DNA from: Pseudomonadales bacterium
GTDB lineage: Bacteria; Pseudomonadota; Gammaproteobacteria; Pseudomonadales; Halieaceae
Direction of reading: 5' to 3'
Assembly: GCA_024234855.1 (NCBI GenBank)
Contig: JACKNN010000011.1
Location: 1 to 30,710 of the forward strand
Length of the DNA: 30,710 nucleotides
The notes beneath the pieces are model-generated. The model ran no database searches, was not told the origin of the DNA, and saw nothing but the letters and a program-made list of their open reading frames with translations. A program made the position numbers and the translations under genes. Positions within the stretch are counted from its first letter, which is position 1; the number at the start of each line of letters is the position of its first letter. This document shows, one piece after another, positions 1 to 6,245 of this stretch.

Positions 1-1
1 C

Positions 2-460
2 AGCCCCAACAGCGACGGCCGCTTCATGGGCGACCAGGTGCGCGGTTTCGGGTATTTGCACGACGGGGCTATCGATACGCTGGATCATTTCTTCAGGGAT
101 CCGGTATTCAGGTTTCCGGCGCCGGTGGACCAGAACCGGGCGAATGTGGTCCGCTTCGTGATGGCCATGGACAGCAATCTGGCGCCCATCGTCGGGCAGC
201 AGGTCACGCTGGCTGGCAATGAGGCGGCGGTACTGGCACGGGTAGCCCTGCTGGAGCAACGCGCCCTGGTCAAAACGCCCCGCCCCGAGTGCCGGCTGGT
301 GGTTACCGGTTTCATCGAGGGAGCGCCCGTGCAGTTGCAAATGACAGGCGACGACACCTACACCGGCGGTGATGGCAGGCAGTACAGCGGTGGAGCCTTG
401 CGCGAGGCCGCGACCATGGATGGCCAGGAACTGACCTTTACCTGTTATCCGCCGGGTTAG
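2..460 (+). CDS. C-terminal part of a probable c-type cytochrome / di-heme oxidoreductase-like exported protein (5' truncated by window)
   Basis: The frame is open to the left edge, so this is the 3' end of a longer gene; the ATG at 26 is probably internal. The residues RGFGYLHDGAIDTL followed by FVMAMDSNLAPIVGQQVTL resemble the C-terminal region of large secreted proteins annotated as cytochrome c or di-heme peroxidase-like, where a 'GFGFLHDG' block precedes a 'LAPxVGQQVTL' block. This family link is from memory of such sequences. No CXXCH haem motif lies in the visible part. The stop TAG is at 458-460. About 350 bp without a convincing gene separate it from nasT, so it is probably a separate transcription unit. 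Confidence 0.4.
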   Translation, partial: SPNSDGRFMGDQVRGFGYLHDGAIDTLDHFFRDPVFRFPAPVDQNRANVVRFVMAMDSNLAPIVGQQVTLAGNEAAVLARVALLEQRALVKTPRPECRLVVTGFIEGAPVQLQMTGDDTYTGGDGRQYSGGALREAATMDGQELTFTCYPPG

Positions 461-631
461 GCTCCGCGGCACGGCGGCTGGTCGTCACCAGGCGGCGCGT
501 ACCGGCGGATACTGGCCACTTCGGTGCAAGCGTGCACCATCACGTTCCCTGCCCTGTGCTGGTCCCGCCTGAGTGGAGTCGGTTCAGGTAGCCCCGGCCC
601 TTATACCAAAGCACTTTTTCTCTATTGGCCC

Positions 632-660
632 GATAGTTGCTGGGTTGCTGGATAGTTGCT
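632..660. repeat. Short direct repeat GATAGTTGCT x2
   Basis: GATAGTTGCT occurs at 632-641 and again at 651-660 (19-base period), with GGTTGCT between the copies. Two identical 10-mers about two helical turns apart upstream of a regulatory gene could be a binding site. Nothing else supports that. Confidence 0.4.
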
Positions 661-675
661 TATGGCTCTGCGGCC

Positions 676-719
676 GCAAGCTGGCCCGAGATGTTCAGCG
701 CGGGTCATGCCAGCCTTGC
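676..719 (+). promoter_or_regulatory. Imperfect hairpin in the nasT upstream region
   Basis: GCAAGCTGGC (676-685) can pair with GCCAGCCTTGC (709-719), giving 10 base pairs with one bulged C at 714 and a 23-base loop. It lies about 100 bases upstream of the nasT start, within its likely leader. No function is assigned. Confidence 0.35.
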
Positions 720-781
720 CTTTCGCCATCGCCACGAAAGGGCCTGGCTGACTGCCATTTTCAGATTTCCGGTCAAGACCC

Positions 782-802
782 GGACAGTGCCCCGCACTGT
801 CC
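782..802 (+). promoter_or_regulatory. Perfect 9-bp hairpin directly upstream of the nasT ribosome site
   Basis: GGACAGTGC (782-790), CCC, GCACTGTCC (794-802) form a perfect inverted repeat ending six bases before the GAGG ribosome site (808-811). With no T-run it is not a standard terminator. It could affect nasT translation, stabilise the mRNA 5' end, or be a dyad operator. The three-base loop does not match the hexaloop bound by ANTAR proteins. Confidence 0.45.
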
Positions 803-816
803 ACCACGAGGTGGAT

Positions 817-1437
817 GTGAGCTCAGCCAATCCGCGGGGTACAGCCCTGCGCCTGATACTGGTAGACGACAACCGCGAGCGCGCGGCGGTCGTGGAAGCC
901 GGCCTGCGCCAGATGGGCTTTGAGGTTCTATCGGTTATCGCCACCGGCTCCGGACTGCTGCACCAGATGGCCCAGCACGAACCCGACGTGGTGATCATCG
1001 CCCTGGATTCACCGGACCGGGACGTTCTGGAAAGCCTCAGCATTGCCTCTACCCACAATCCGCGTCCGGTGGTCATGTTCTCCGAAGCTGGTGATGAAGG
1101 CTTTATCGGCGACGCCATTCGGGCGGGCGTGACCGCCTACCAGGCCCAGGATATCAGCGGCGCGACGGTGCGGGCCGCCATCGACATTGCCGTAGCCCAG
1201 TTTTCAGCATTCAACGCGTTGAAACTGGAACTGGATACGACCCGGCGCCAGTTGGCCGAACGCAAGTTGGTAGAAAAAGCCAAGGGCCTGCTCATGAAGA
1301 TGCACTCCATTGCCGAGGAAGAGGCGTTCAGCACCTTGAGGAAACTCGCCATGGACAAACATAGAACGCTGGGGGAGGTGGCCGGGGACGTGATCGCAAT
1401 CCTGGACAGCCCGGCAAAGCGAGGCAAACAGACATGA
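817..1437 (+). CDS. nasT: NasT, ANTAR-domain transcription antiterminator for nitrate assimilation
   Basis: Cytoplasmic RNA-binding regulator. In the NasS-NasT system NasT promotes read-through of leader terminators in nitrate-assimilation operons when nitrate or nitrite releases it from NasS. Residues about 10-125 form a receiver-like domain with the acidic pair D17-D18 and D64 at the usual phospho-acceptor place. The segment that should carry the conserved receiver lysine reads AYQAQD, so it is probably a pseudo-receiver. Residues about 141-197 form the ANTAR domain, with the typical VEKAKGLLM, EEEAFSTLRKLAM and LGEVAGDVI blocks. I chose GTG at 817 because GAGG lies six bases upstream and the open frame before it looks non-coding. 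The 206-residue length fits the family. It overlaps nasS by four bases (ATGA), implying translational coupling. Confidence 0.9.
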   Translation: MSSANPRGTALRLILVDDNRERAAVVEAGLRQMGFEVLSVIATGSGLLHQMAQHEPDVVIIALDSPDRDVLESLSIASTHNPRPVVMFSEAGDEGFIGDAIRAGVTAYQAQDISGATVRAAIDIAVAQFSAFNALKLELDTTRRQLAERKLVEKAKGLLMKMHSIAEEEAFSTLRKLAMDKHRTLGEVAGDVIAILDSPAKRGKQT

Positions 1438-2624
1438 TGGACAACAGGCGCCTGCCCGCGCCCGAAAAAAGCGACCTGACGCTGGGCTATCTGCGCCTGA
1501 CGGACAGCGCGCCGCTGATCATGGCGCAAGAGTTGGGCCTGTACGAACACTATGGCCTGAGTGTGCAGCTGCAGCAGGAGGTATCCTGGGCCAACGCCAG
1601 GGACAAACTGGTAACCGGCGGCCTGGACGCCGCACAGATGCTCGCCCCCCTGCCACTGGCGACCTCCCTGGGAGCCGGTGGCATGCGCGCGGACGTGATA
1701 ACCGGCCTGGCGCTCAGCCTCAACGGCAATGCCATTACTGTCAGTCCCGCCCTGGCGAACGCGATTGCAGCCCGGGGAGGTGACGTGCAAGCCGGGGCCA
1801 GCAGCACTGCCCGGGCATTGGGAGCCCATTTGCGTTCCGAGGGCAGTAGCGCGGCCTATACCTTTGCCACAGCGCATTCATTTTCCTGCCATACCTTTCT
1901 GCTGCGGCGCTGGCTGGCAGCCGGAGGAATCGATCCAGAACGCGACCTGCGCATCATCGTGCTGCCCCCGGAGCAGATGGTCGACAGCCTGGCGCGGGGA
2001 GTAATCGACGGTTATTGCGTTGGTGAACCCTGGAACTCCGTGGCCGTGCAGCACGGGGTTGGCATGATCCAGGCGACCGGGTACCAGGTGTGGAACAATG
2101 GCCTGGAGAAGGTACTGGGCGTGACCGGGGAGTGGCACCAACACCACCCCTCCAGCCACCTGCGCCTGCGCCTGGCGTTGATGGAGACGTGCAGCTGGCT
2201 GGCCGCTCCCGAGCACCGCGAACAAACCGCCAAAGCTCTGGCGCGGCCGCAATACCTGGATCTACCAGTGAGCAGTCTGCTGCCCTCCCTCAGCGGCGAA
2301 CTGGTGTTCTCCAAGGGTGAGCCGGCACCGGCTGTGCTGGCTGATTTCCACGTGTTCGGGCGTTACCAGGCAGGGTTTCCCTGGCGCTCCGACGGGGAGT
2401 GGCTGCTACAGGAGATCGCAGCGGTGCTGGGCAAGTCCCTGCCTACCGAACAGGTTAAGGCGCTGGTACAGCAGAGTTTCCGCACCGACCTGTACCGGGA
2501 AGCAGCACGTTTTTTGCAACTGCCCTGCCCGGACCGCGACTATCGGCCCGCCAACCAGCACGCCGCGGCCTGGGAGTTCCAGCCCGGTATACAGCTGGGT
2601 CCCGACCTGCTGTTGCGCCCGTAA
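1434..2624 (+). CDS. nasS: NasS, cytoplasmic nitrate/nitrite sensor (NrtA/CmpA-like)
   Basis: 396 residues of the NrtA/CmpA substrate-binding fold. It parallels the NrtA-type protein encoded downstream: LGYLRLTDSAPLIMAQELGLYEHYGL here matches RFGFIKLTDMAPLAVAYENGYFEDEGL there, and GYCVGEPWN is present in both. Unlike that protein it has no signal peptide (it begins MMDNRRLPAPEKSD), so it should stay in the cytoplasm. This is the hallmark of NasS, which in known systems holds NasT inactive until it binds nitrate or nitrite. The ATG at 1434 overlaps the nasT stop; the ATG at 1437 is an alternative two-residue-different start. The order nasT-nasS is the reverse of the commonly described nasST order. 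Confidence 0.87.
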   Translation: MMDNRRLPAPEKSDLTLGYLRLTDSAPLIMAQELGLYEHYGLSVQLQQEVSWANARDKLVTGGLDAAQMLAPLPLATSLGAGGMRADVITGLALSLNGNAITVSPALANAIAARGGDVQAGASSTARALGAHLRSEGSSAAYTFATAHSFSCHTFLLRRWLAAGGIDPERDLRIIVLPPEQMVDSLARGVIDGYCVGEPWNSVAVQHGVGMIQATGYQVWNNGLEKVLGVTGEWHQHHPSSHLRLRLALMETCSWLAAPEHREQTAKALARPQYLDLPVSSLLPSLSGELVFSKGEPAPAVLADFHVFGRYQAGFPWRSDGEWLLQEIAAVLGKSLPTEQVKALVQQSFRTDLYREAARFLQLPCPDRDYRPANQHAAAWEFQPGIQLGPDLLLRP

Positions 2625-2752
2625 TCGGTGCATGCCATCACGGGTTTATGGGCAGAGATGGTGCAAAGACACCGCTTTCTACCCCGCGCGTCACCCCCGA
2701 CCGGCAACGGGTTACATCATAACTACATGAATTATATGAAGTAATCTCTATC

Positions 2753-2767
2753 TGGCTCGACTCTTGT
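2753..2767 (+). promoter_or_regulatory. Candidate sigma-54 (-24/-12) promoter of the nrt-nir-nas operon
   Basis: TGGCTC-N5-TTGT matches the RpoN consensus TGGCAC-N5-TTGC with the correct GG-N10-G spacing, but with T for A at one position and GT instead of GC at -12. Transcription would begin near 2778, about 35 bases before the ANTAR-type hairpin. The Klebsiella nasF operon is likewise NtrC/sigma-54 dependent. The -12 mismatch keeps the confidence modest. Confidence 0.4.
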
Positions 2768-2811
2768 TACATATCCAGTAGTTTTTCTCAGTACACATCG
2801 AATATCTCCCC

Positions 2812-2825
2812 GGGCAACGAAGCCC
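2812..2825 (+). promoter_or_regulatory. ANTAR-type hexaloop hairpin (putative NasT binding site)
   Basis: GGGC-AACGAA-GCCC forms a four-base-pair stem with a six-base loop (2816-2821) having A at loop position 1 and G at position 4, the signature of RNA hairpins bound by ANTAR proteins. Its last two stem bases (2824-2825) are also the first bases of the next, longer hairpin, so the two structures exclude each other. The usual first hexaloop hairpin (P1) is not evident; ATCGAA at 2797-2802 resembles the loop but has no pairing flanks. Confidence 0.55.
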
Positions 2826-2858
2826 TCTCACCCTGATCGTCACCGATGGGGTGAGGGG
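2824..2858 (+). terminator. Long leader hairpin, putative NasT-controlled attenuator
   Basis: CCTCTCACCC (2824-2833) pairs with GGGTGAGGGG (2849-2858) for ten base pairs including one G-U, and the loop contains a further ATCG/CGAT helix. No run of T follows, so intrinsic termination is not assured. Its overlap with the preceding ANTAR-type hairpin suggests an antiterminator/terminator switch. Confidence 0.5.
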
Positions 2859-2861
2859 AGC

Positions 2862-2887
2862 GCTGTCGTGTGTGCACGCAACACAGC
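2862..2887 (+). promoter_or_regulatory. Hairpin immediately before the nrtA ribosome site
   Basis: GCTGT-(C)-GT (2862-2869) can pair with ACACAGC (2881-2887), seven base pairs with one bulge, ending two bases before the AAGGGG ribosome site. It may shape translation initiation of the first operon gene. Confidence 0.3.
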
Positions 2888-2900
2888 AAAGGGGTACAGC

Positions 2901-4289
2901 ATGATTCACCAGCGGACATTCCCGGGCTTGCAGCGTCGCTTCGGCGCACTCGCTTTAACCGGCCTGCTCACCATCCTGTCGCCCTTCGGGGCAGCCGCCG
3001 AGCTGGGCGAGCCCGAAAAGGACGAGCTCAGGTTTGGCTTCATCAAGTTGACCGATATGGCGCCGTTGGCAGTGGCCTATGAAAACGGTTATTTCGAAGA
3101 CGAGGGCCTGTACGTCACGCTCGAGGCCCAGGCCAACTGGAAAGTGCTGCTGGATGGCGTCATCGACGGCCAACTGGATGGCGCCCATATGCTGGCAGGC
3201 CAGCCACTGGCGGCGACCATAGGATTCGGCACCAAGGCCCATATCGTCACCCCCCTGTCCATGGACCTCAACGGCAACGGCATCACCGTTTCCAACGAGG
3301 TGTGGGAGCAAATGAAAGCCCATGTACCTATGGAGAACGGCAGGCCGGTACACCCTATCAAGGCGGATTACCTGAAGCCGGTGGTGGACAAATACCGCGA
3401 ACAGGGCAAGCCCTTCAACATGGGCATGGTATTCCCGGTGTCCACACACAACTACGAGCTGCGTTACTGGCTGGCCGCGGGCGGTATTCACCCCGGCTAC
3501 TATGCGCCGGCCAGGGGTGACATTTCAGGCCAGATCAAAGCTGATGCGCTGTTGTCGGTCACCCCGCCACCGCAAATGCCGGCCACCCTGGAGGCGGGCA
3601 CGATTTTCGGCTACTGCGTGGGGGAGCCCTGGAACCAGCAGGCGGTATTCAAGGGGATAGGCGTGCCTGTCATCACCGATTACGAGATCTGGAAGAACAA
3701 CCCGGAAAAAGTGTTCGGTATGACCGAAACTTTCACCGAAGAGTATCCCAACACCACCGTACGGATCGTCAAGGCCATGCTGCGGGCGGCAAAATGGCTG
3801 GACGAAAACAACAACGCCAATCGCCCGGTCGCCGTGGAAATACTCTCCCGACCCGAGTATGTCGGCGCCGACGAAGAGGTCATCGCCAACTCCATGACCG
3901 GCACCTTCGAGTACGAGCGCGGCGACCAGCGCGAGGTACCCGATTTCAACGTGTTCTTCCGCCACCACGCGACCTACCCCTATTACTCCGATGCCGTGTG
4001 GTACCTCACCCAGATGCGCCGCTGGGGCCAGATATCAGCAGCCAAAGCAGACGACTGGTACTTTGAGACCGCCAAAAGCGTGTACCGCCCCGACATTTAC
4101 CAGCAGGCGGCGCAGGCACTGATCGCCGACGGCCTGATGGCCGCGAGCGACTTCCCGAATTTCGCCAGCGAAACCGGCTTTCGCCCACCCCAGGACGAAT
4201 TCATCGACGGCATGACCTTCGATGGCACCAGGCCCAATGCCTACCTGGAGCAGTTTCCCATCGGCCTCAAGGGCGCAGAAACTCCCTAG
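2901..4289 (+). CDS. nrtA: Periplasmic nitrate-binding protein of a nitrate ABC transporter (NrtA/NasF)
   Basis: 462-residue substrate-binding protein that would capture nitrate in the periplasm and deliver it to the adjacent permease and ATPase. An N-terminal signal peptide is visible: basic start, hydrophobic LALTGLLTIL, probable cleavage after GAAA near residue 33. The mature protein has the NrtA/CmpA family blocks KLTDMAPLAVAYENGYFEDEGL, GQLDGAHMLAGQP and FGYCVGEPWNQQAVFKGIGV. I chose ATG 2901 because AAGGGG (2889-2894) lies at proper distance and the frame before it lacks signal-peptide character. It is the first gene of a seven-gene run and follows the regulated leader. Its ligand could in principle be another anion such as bicarbonate or cyanate; the nir/nas neighbours point to nitrate/nitrite. 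Confidence 0.9.
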   Translation: MIHQRTFPGLQRRFGALALTGLLTILSPFGAAAELGEPEKDELRFGFIKLTDMAPLAVAYENGYFEDEGLYVTLEAQANWKVLLDGVIDGQLDGAHMLAGQPLAATIGFGTKAHIVTPLSMDLNGNGITVSNEVWEQMKAHVPMENGRPVHPIKADYLKPVVDKYREQGKPFNMGMVFPVSTHNYELRYWLAAGGIHPGYYAPARGDISGQIKADALLSVTPPPQMPATLEAGTIFGYCVGEPWNQQAVFKGIGVPVITDYEIWKNNPEKVFGMTETFTEEYPNTTVRIVKAMLRAAKWLDENNNANRPVAVEILSRPEYVGADEEVIANSMTGTFEYERGDQREVPDFNVFFRHHATYPYYSDAVWYLTQMRRWGQISAAKADDWYFETAKSVYRPDIYQQAAQALIADGLMAASDFPNFASETGFRPPQDEFIDGMTFDGTRPNAYLEQFPIGLKGAETP

Positions 4290-4306
4290 ACAAGGAATTC
4301 GTGACA

Positions 4307-5308
4307 ATGTCAGACACTCTCAGCAATGCCGCCGCCGCAATCCCCGACCACCGCCTGGAGCGGATCCTGGCCGGCTTCAATCCCGGCAAACTCGCCTCCG
4401 CGTTGATATTGCCCACCCTGGGGATCCTGGTATTCCTGTTGGCATGGCATCTTTCCGCCAGCCGCATCGAGACATCCCTGGGGCAGTTTCCAGGGCCGGT
4501 ACAGGTCTGGGAACAGGTGCAGAATCTCGCGGCGGAGCACCGGCGCGAACGCGACAAGGAAGCCGCCTTCAACGAACGCCAGCAGCAGCGCAACGCCAGG
4601 AAGCTCGCCGCCAACCCGGAGGCGGAGGTGAAGTGGCGCAGCTATACCGGCAAGCCCACTTTCTTCGACCAGATCGTCACCAGCCTCCTCACTGTGGGTG
4701 CGGGTTTTCTGATAGCCAACCTGATCGCCATTCCGCTGGGTGTGCTCTGCGGCCTGAGTGCGAGCATGTACAAGGCTGTCAATCCGGTTATCCAGGTGTT
4801 CAAGCCGGTCTCGCCGCTGGCCTGGCTGCCACTGGTCACCATGGTGGTCAGCGCCACTTATAGCGTCGAGGACCCGATGTTCGACAAGGCGTTTCTCAAC
4901 TCTGCCATCACCGTGGCCCTGTGCTGCCTCTGGCCGACGCTGATCAATACCACCGTCGGCGTTACCGGCATCGACCGCGACCTGGTGAACGTCAGTCGGG
5001 TGATGGCGCTGTCGCCGCTGACCCATATCCACAAGATTGTCCTGCCCGCGGCCACGCCCATGATTTTTACCGGGCTGCGATTATCACTCGCTACCGGCTG
5101 GATGGTGTTGATCGCTGCCGAAATGCTGGCGCAAAACCCCGGCCTGGGGAAATTCGTCTGGGATGAGTTCCAGAACGGCAGCTCGAATTCACTGGGACGC
5201 ATCATGGTGGCGGTACTGGCCATCGGTTTGATCGGTTTCATGTTGGACAAGTTGATGCTCGCCCTGCAAAAGCGGGTGAGCTGGGACAAACAGGCGGTTC
5301 TGCGCTGA
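4307..5308 (+). CDS. nrtB: Nitrate ABC transporter permease (NrtB/NasE)
   Basis: 333-residue inner-membrane permease of the BPD_transp_1 (NrtB/SsuC-like) family. One membrane segment lies near the N-terminus (LILPTLGILVFLLAWHL). A charged, probably helical stretch (ERDKEAAFNERQQQRNARKLAANPEAE) follows, then the permease core starting at FFDQIVTSLLTVGAGFLIANLIAIPLGVL. The EAA-like loop that contacts the ATPase is LIAAEMLAQNPGLGKFVWDEFQ. The N-terminal extension is common in proteobacterial nitrate-type permeases. AAGGA at 4292-4296 serves either ATG 4307 or GTG 4301, so the start is uncertain by two codons. The gene lies 17 bases after nrtA. Confidence 0.9.
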   Translation: MSDTLSNAAAAIPDHRLERILAGFNPGKLASALILPTLGILVFLLAWHLSASRIETSLGQFPGPVQVWEQVQNLAAEHRRERDKEAAFNERQQQRNARKLAANPEAEVKWRSYTGKPTFFDQIVTSLLTVGAGFLIANLIAIPLGVLCGLSASMYKAVNPVIQVFKPVSPLAWLPLVTMVVSATYSVEDPMFDKAFLNSAITVALCCLWPTLINTTVGVTGIDRDLVNVSRVMALSPLTHIHKIVLPAATPMIFTGLRLSLATGWMVLIAAEMLAQNPGLGKFVWDEFQNGSSNSLGRIMVAVLAIGLIGFMLDKLMLALQKRVSWDKQAVLR

Positions 5309-5324
5309 GCAAGGAGAAGCGAAC

Positions 5325-6242
5325 ATGATCAATTACCTGGAACTAAGCGGTGTCGGCATTGAGTTCGATACCAACGGCAGCAAGTTTCGCGCCTTGCAAA
5401 ACGTCAACCTGAAGCTCGACAAGGGTGAGTTCGTCTCCCTGATCGGGCACTCCGGCTGCGGCAAATCCACGGTGCTGAACATCGTCGCGGGCCTGTACCG
5501 GGCCACTGAGGGCGGCGTCATCCTGGAGGGCAAGGAGGTACTTGACCCGGGGCCGGATCGGGCCGTGGTATTCCAGAATCATTCCCTGATGCCCTGGTTG
5601 AGCGTCTACGACAATGTCGCGCTGGCCGTGGACCAGGTTTTCAGGCGCAGCAAGTCCCGGGCCGAACGCAGGGACTGGATCGAGCACAACCTGGCGCTGG
5701 TCAATATGGACCACGCCATGGACAAGCTGCCCAGCGAAATATCCGGCGGCATGAAGCAGCGGGTGGGCATTGCGCGCTGCCTGGCCATGCAACCCAAGGT
5801 GTTGCTGATGGACGAGCCCTTCGGGGCGCTGGATGCGCTGACCCGCGCCCAGTTGCAAGATTCCCTGATGCAGATCCAGGCGGAGCTGGGCAATACGGTC
5901 ATCATGATTACCCACGACGTGGACGAGGCTGTATTGCTGTCGGATCGCATCGTAATGATGAGCAACGGTCCCGCGGCGACTATCGGTGACATCCTGCCCG
6001 TCGGGCTGGCGCGCCCCCGCGACCGCCTGGCGCTGGCGGAGGACCCGGAATTTGTCCACCTGCGGCAGCAGGTCCTGGAGTTCCTCTACGCCAAGCACGG
6101 CCACCCTGCCGGGACGCAAGCCGGGAACCAGGCCGAGGCGGCAGCGGTGAGCCCAGCCGGCACCCGCCTGGCCGCGGTGGCAAAATCCGATGCCGCCGTG
6201 GATTCCCCCGAACCCGGCGCCCCGGGAACCGCGGCAGCCTGA
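5325..6242 (+). CDS. nasD: Nitrate ABC transporter ATP-binding protein (NrtC/NrtD/NasD type)
   Basis: 305-residue ATPase powering nitrate import. Visible motifs are Walker A GHSGCGKST (41-49), Q-loop VVFQNHSLMPWL, signature SGGMKQR (about 140-146), Walker B VLLMDEP followed by FGALD, and the switch histidine in MITHDVDEAV. A C-terminal tail of roughly 50 residues is rich in Ala, Gly and Pro and matches no domain I know. It is not the NrtA-like sensor domain fused to cyanobacterial NrtC, so this corresponds to the shorter NrtD/NasD type. The ribosome site AAGGAG sits upstream of ATG 5325, and the gene follows nrtB by 16 bases. Confidence 0.9.
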   Translation: MINYLELSGVGIEFDTNGSKFRALQNVNLKLDKGEFVSLIGHSGCGKSTVLNIVAGLYRATEGGVILEGKEVLDPGPDRAVVFQNHSLMPWLSVYDNVALAVDQVFRRSKSRAERRDWIEHNLALVNMDHAMDKLPSEISGGMKQRVGIARCLAMQPKVLLMDEPFGALDALTRAQLQDSLMQIQAELGNTVIMITHDVDEAVLLSDRIVMMSNGPAATIGDILPVGLARPRDRLALAEDPEFVHLRQQVLEFLYAKHGHPAGTQAGNQAEAAAVSPAGTRLAAVAKSDAAVDSPEPGAPGTAAA

Positions 6243-6245
6243 GCC

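Larger units (their letters stand above)
461..816. other. Intergenic region upstream of nasT with hairpins and a short direct repeat
   Basis: I find no convincing gene in these 356 bases. Open frames run through them, including one in frame with nasT, but their protein sequence looks random and they lack ribosome sites. The region does contain a direct repeat GATAGTTGCT (632-641 and 651-660), an imperfect hairpin (676-719) and a perfect short hairpin (782-802) just before the nasT ribosome site. It presumably carries the nasTS promoter. I see no clear -35/-10 pair. Confidence 0.5.
2625..2900 (+). promoter_or_regulatory. Leader and promoter region of the nitrate-assimilation operon
   Basis: These 276 bases between nasS and the first transporter gene hold no gene. 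The left half is AT-rich compared with its surroundings (around 2711-2760). It carries a sigma-54-like promoter (2753-2767), an ANTAR-type hexaloop hairpin (2812-2825), a long terminator-like hairpin (2824-2858) and a third hairpin (2862-2887) just before the ribosome site AAGGGG (2889-2894). A small inverted repeat GGTG/CACC (2660-2673) lies upstream of the promoter. The whole reads as a regulated untranslated leader. Confidence 0.65.

Noticed and set aside
637..816. N-terminal extension of NasT by 60 codons
   Set aside because: The residues look random, the region contains hairpins, and GTG 817 has a good ribosome site and gives the normal family length.
2660..2673. GGTG-N6-CACC dyad as an NtrC site
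   Set aside because: The arms are only four bases and do not fit the GCAC-N-GGTGC NtrC consensus in order and spacing; too weak to call as a feature.
2797..2802. ATCGAA as the loop of a first ANTAR hairpin (P1)
   Set aside because: The flanking bases (CAC and TAT) do not form a stem.
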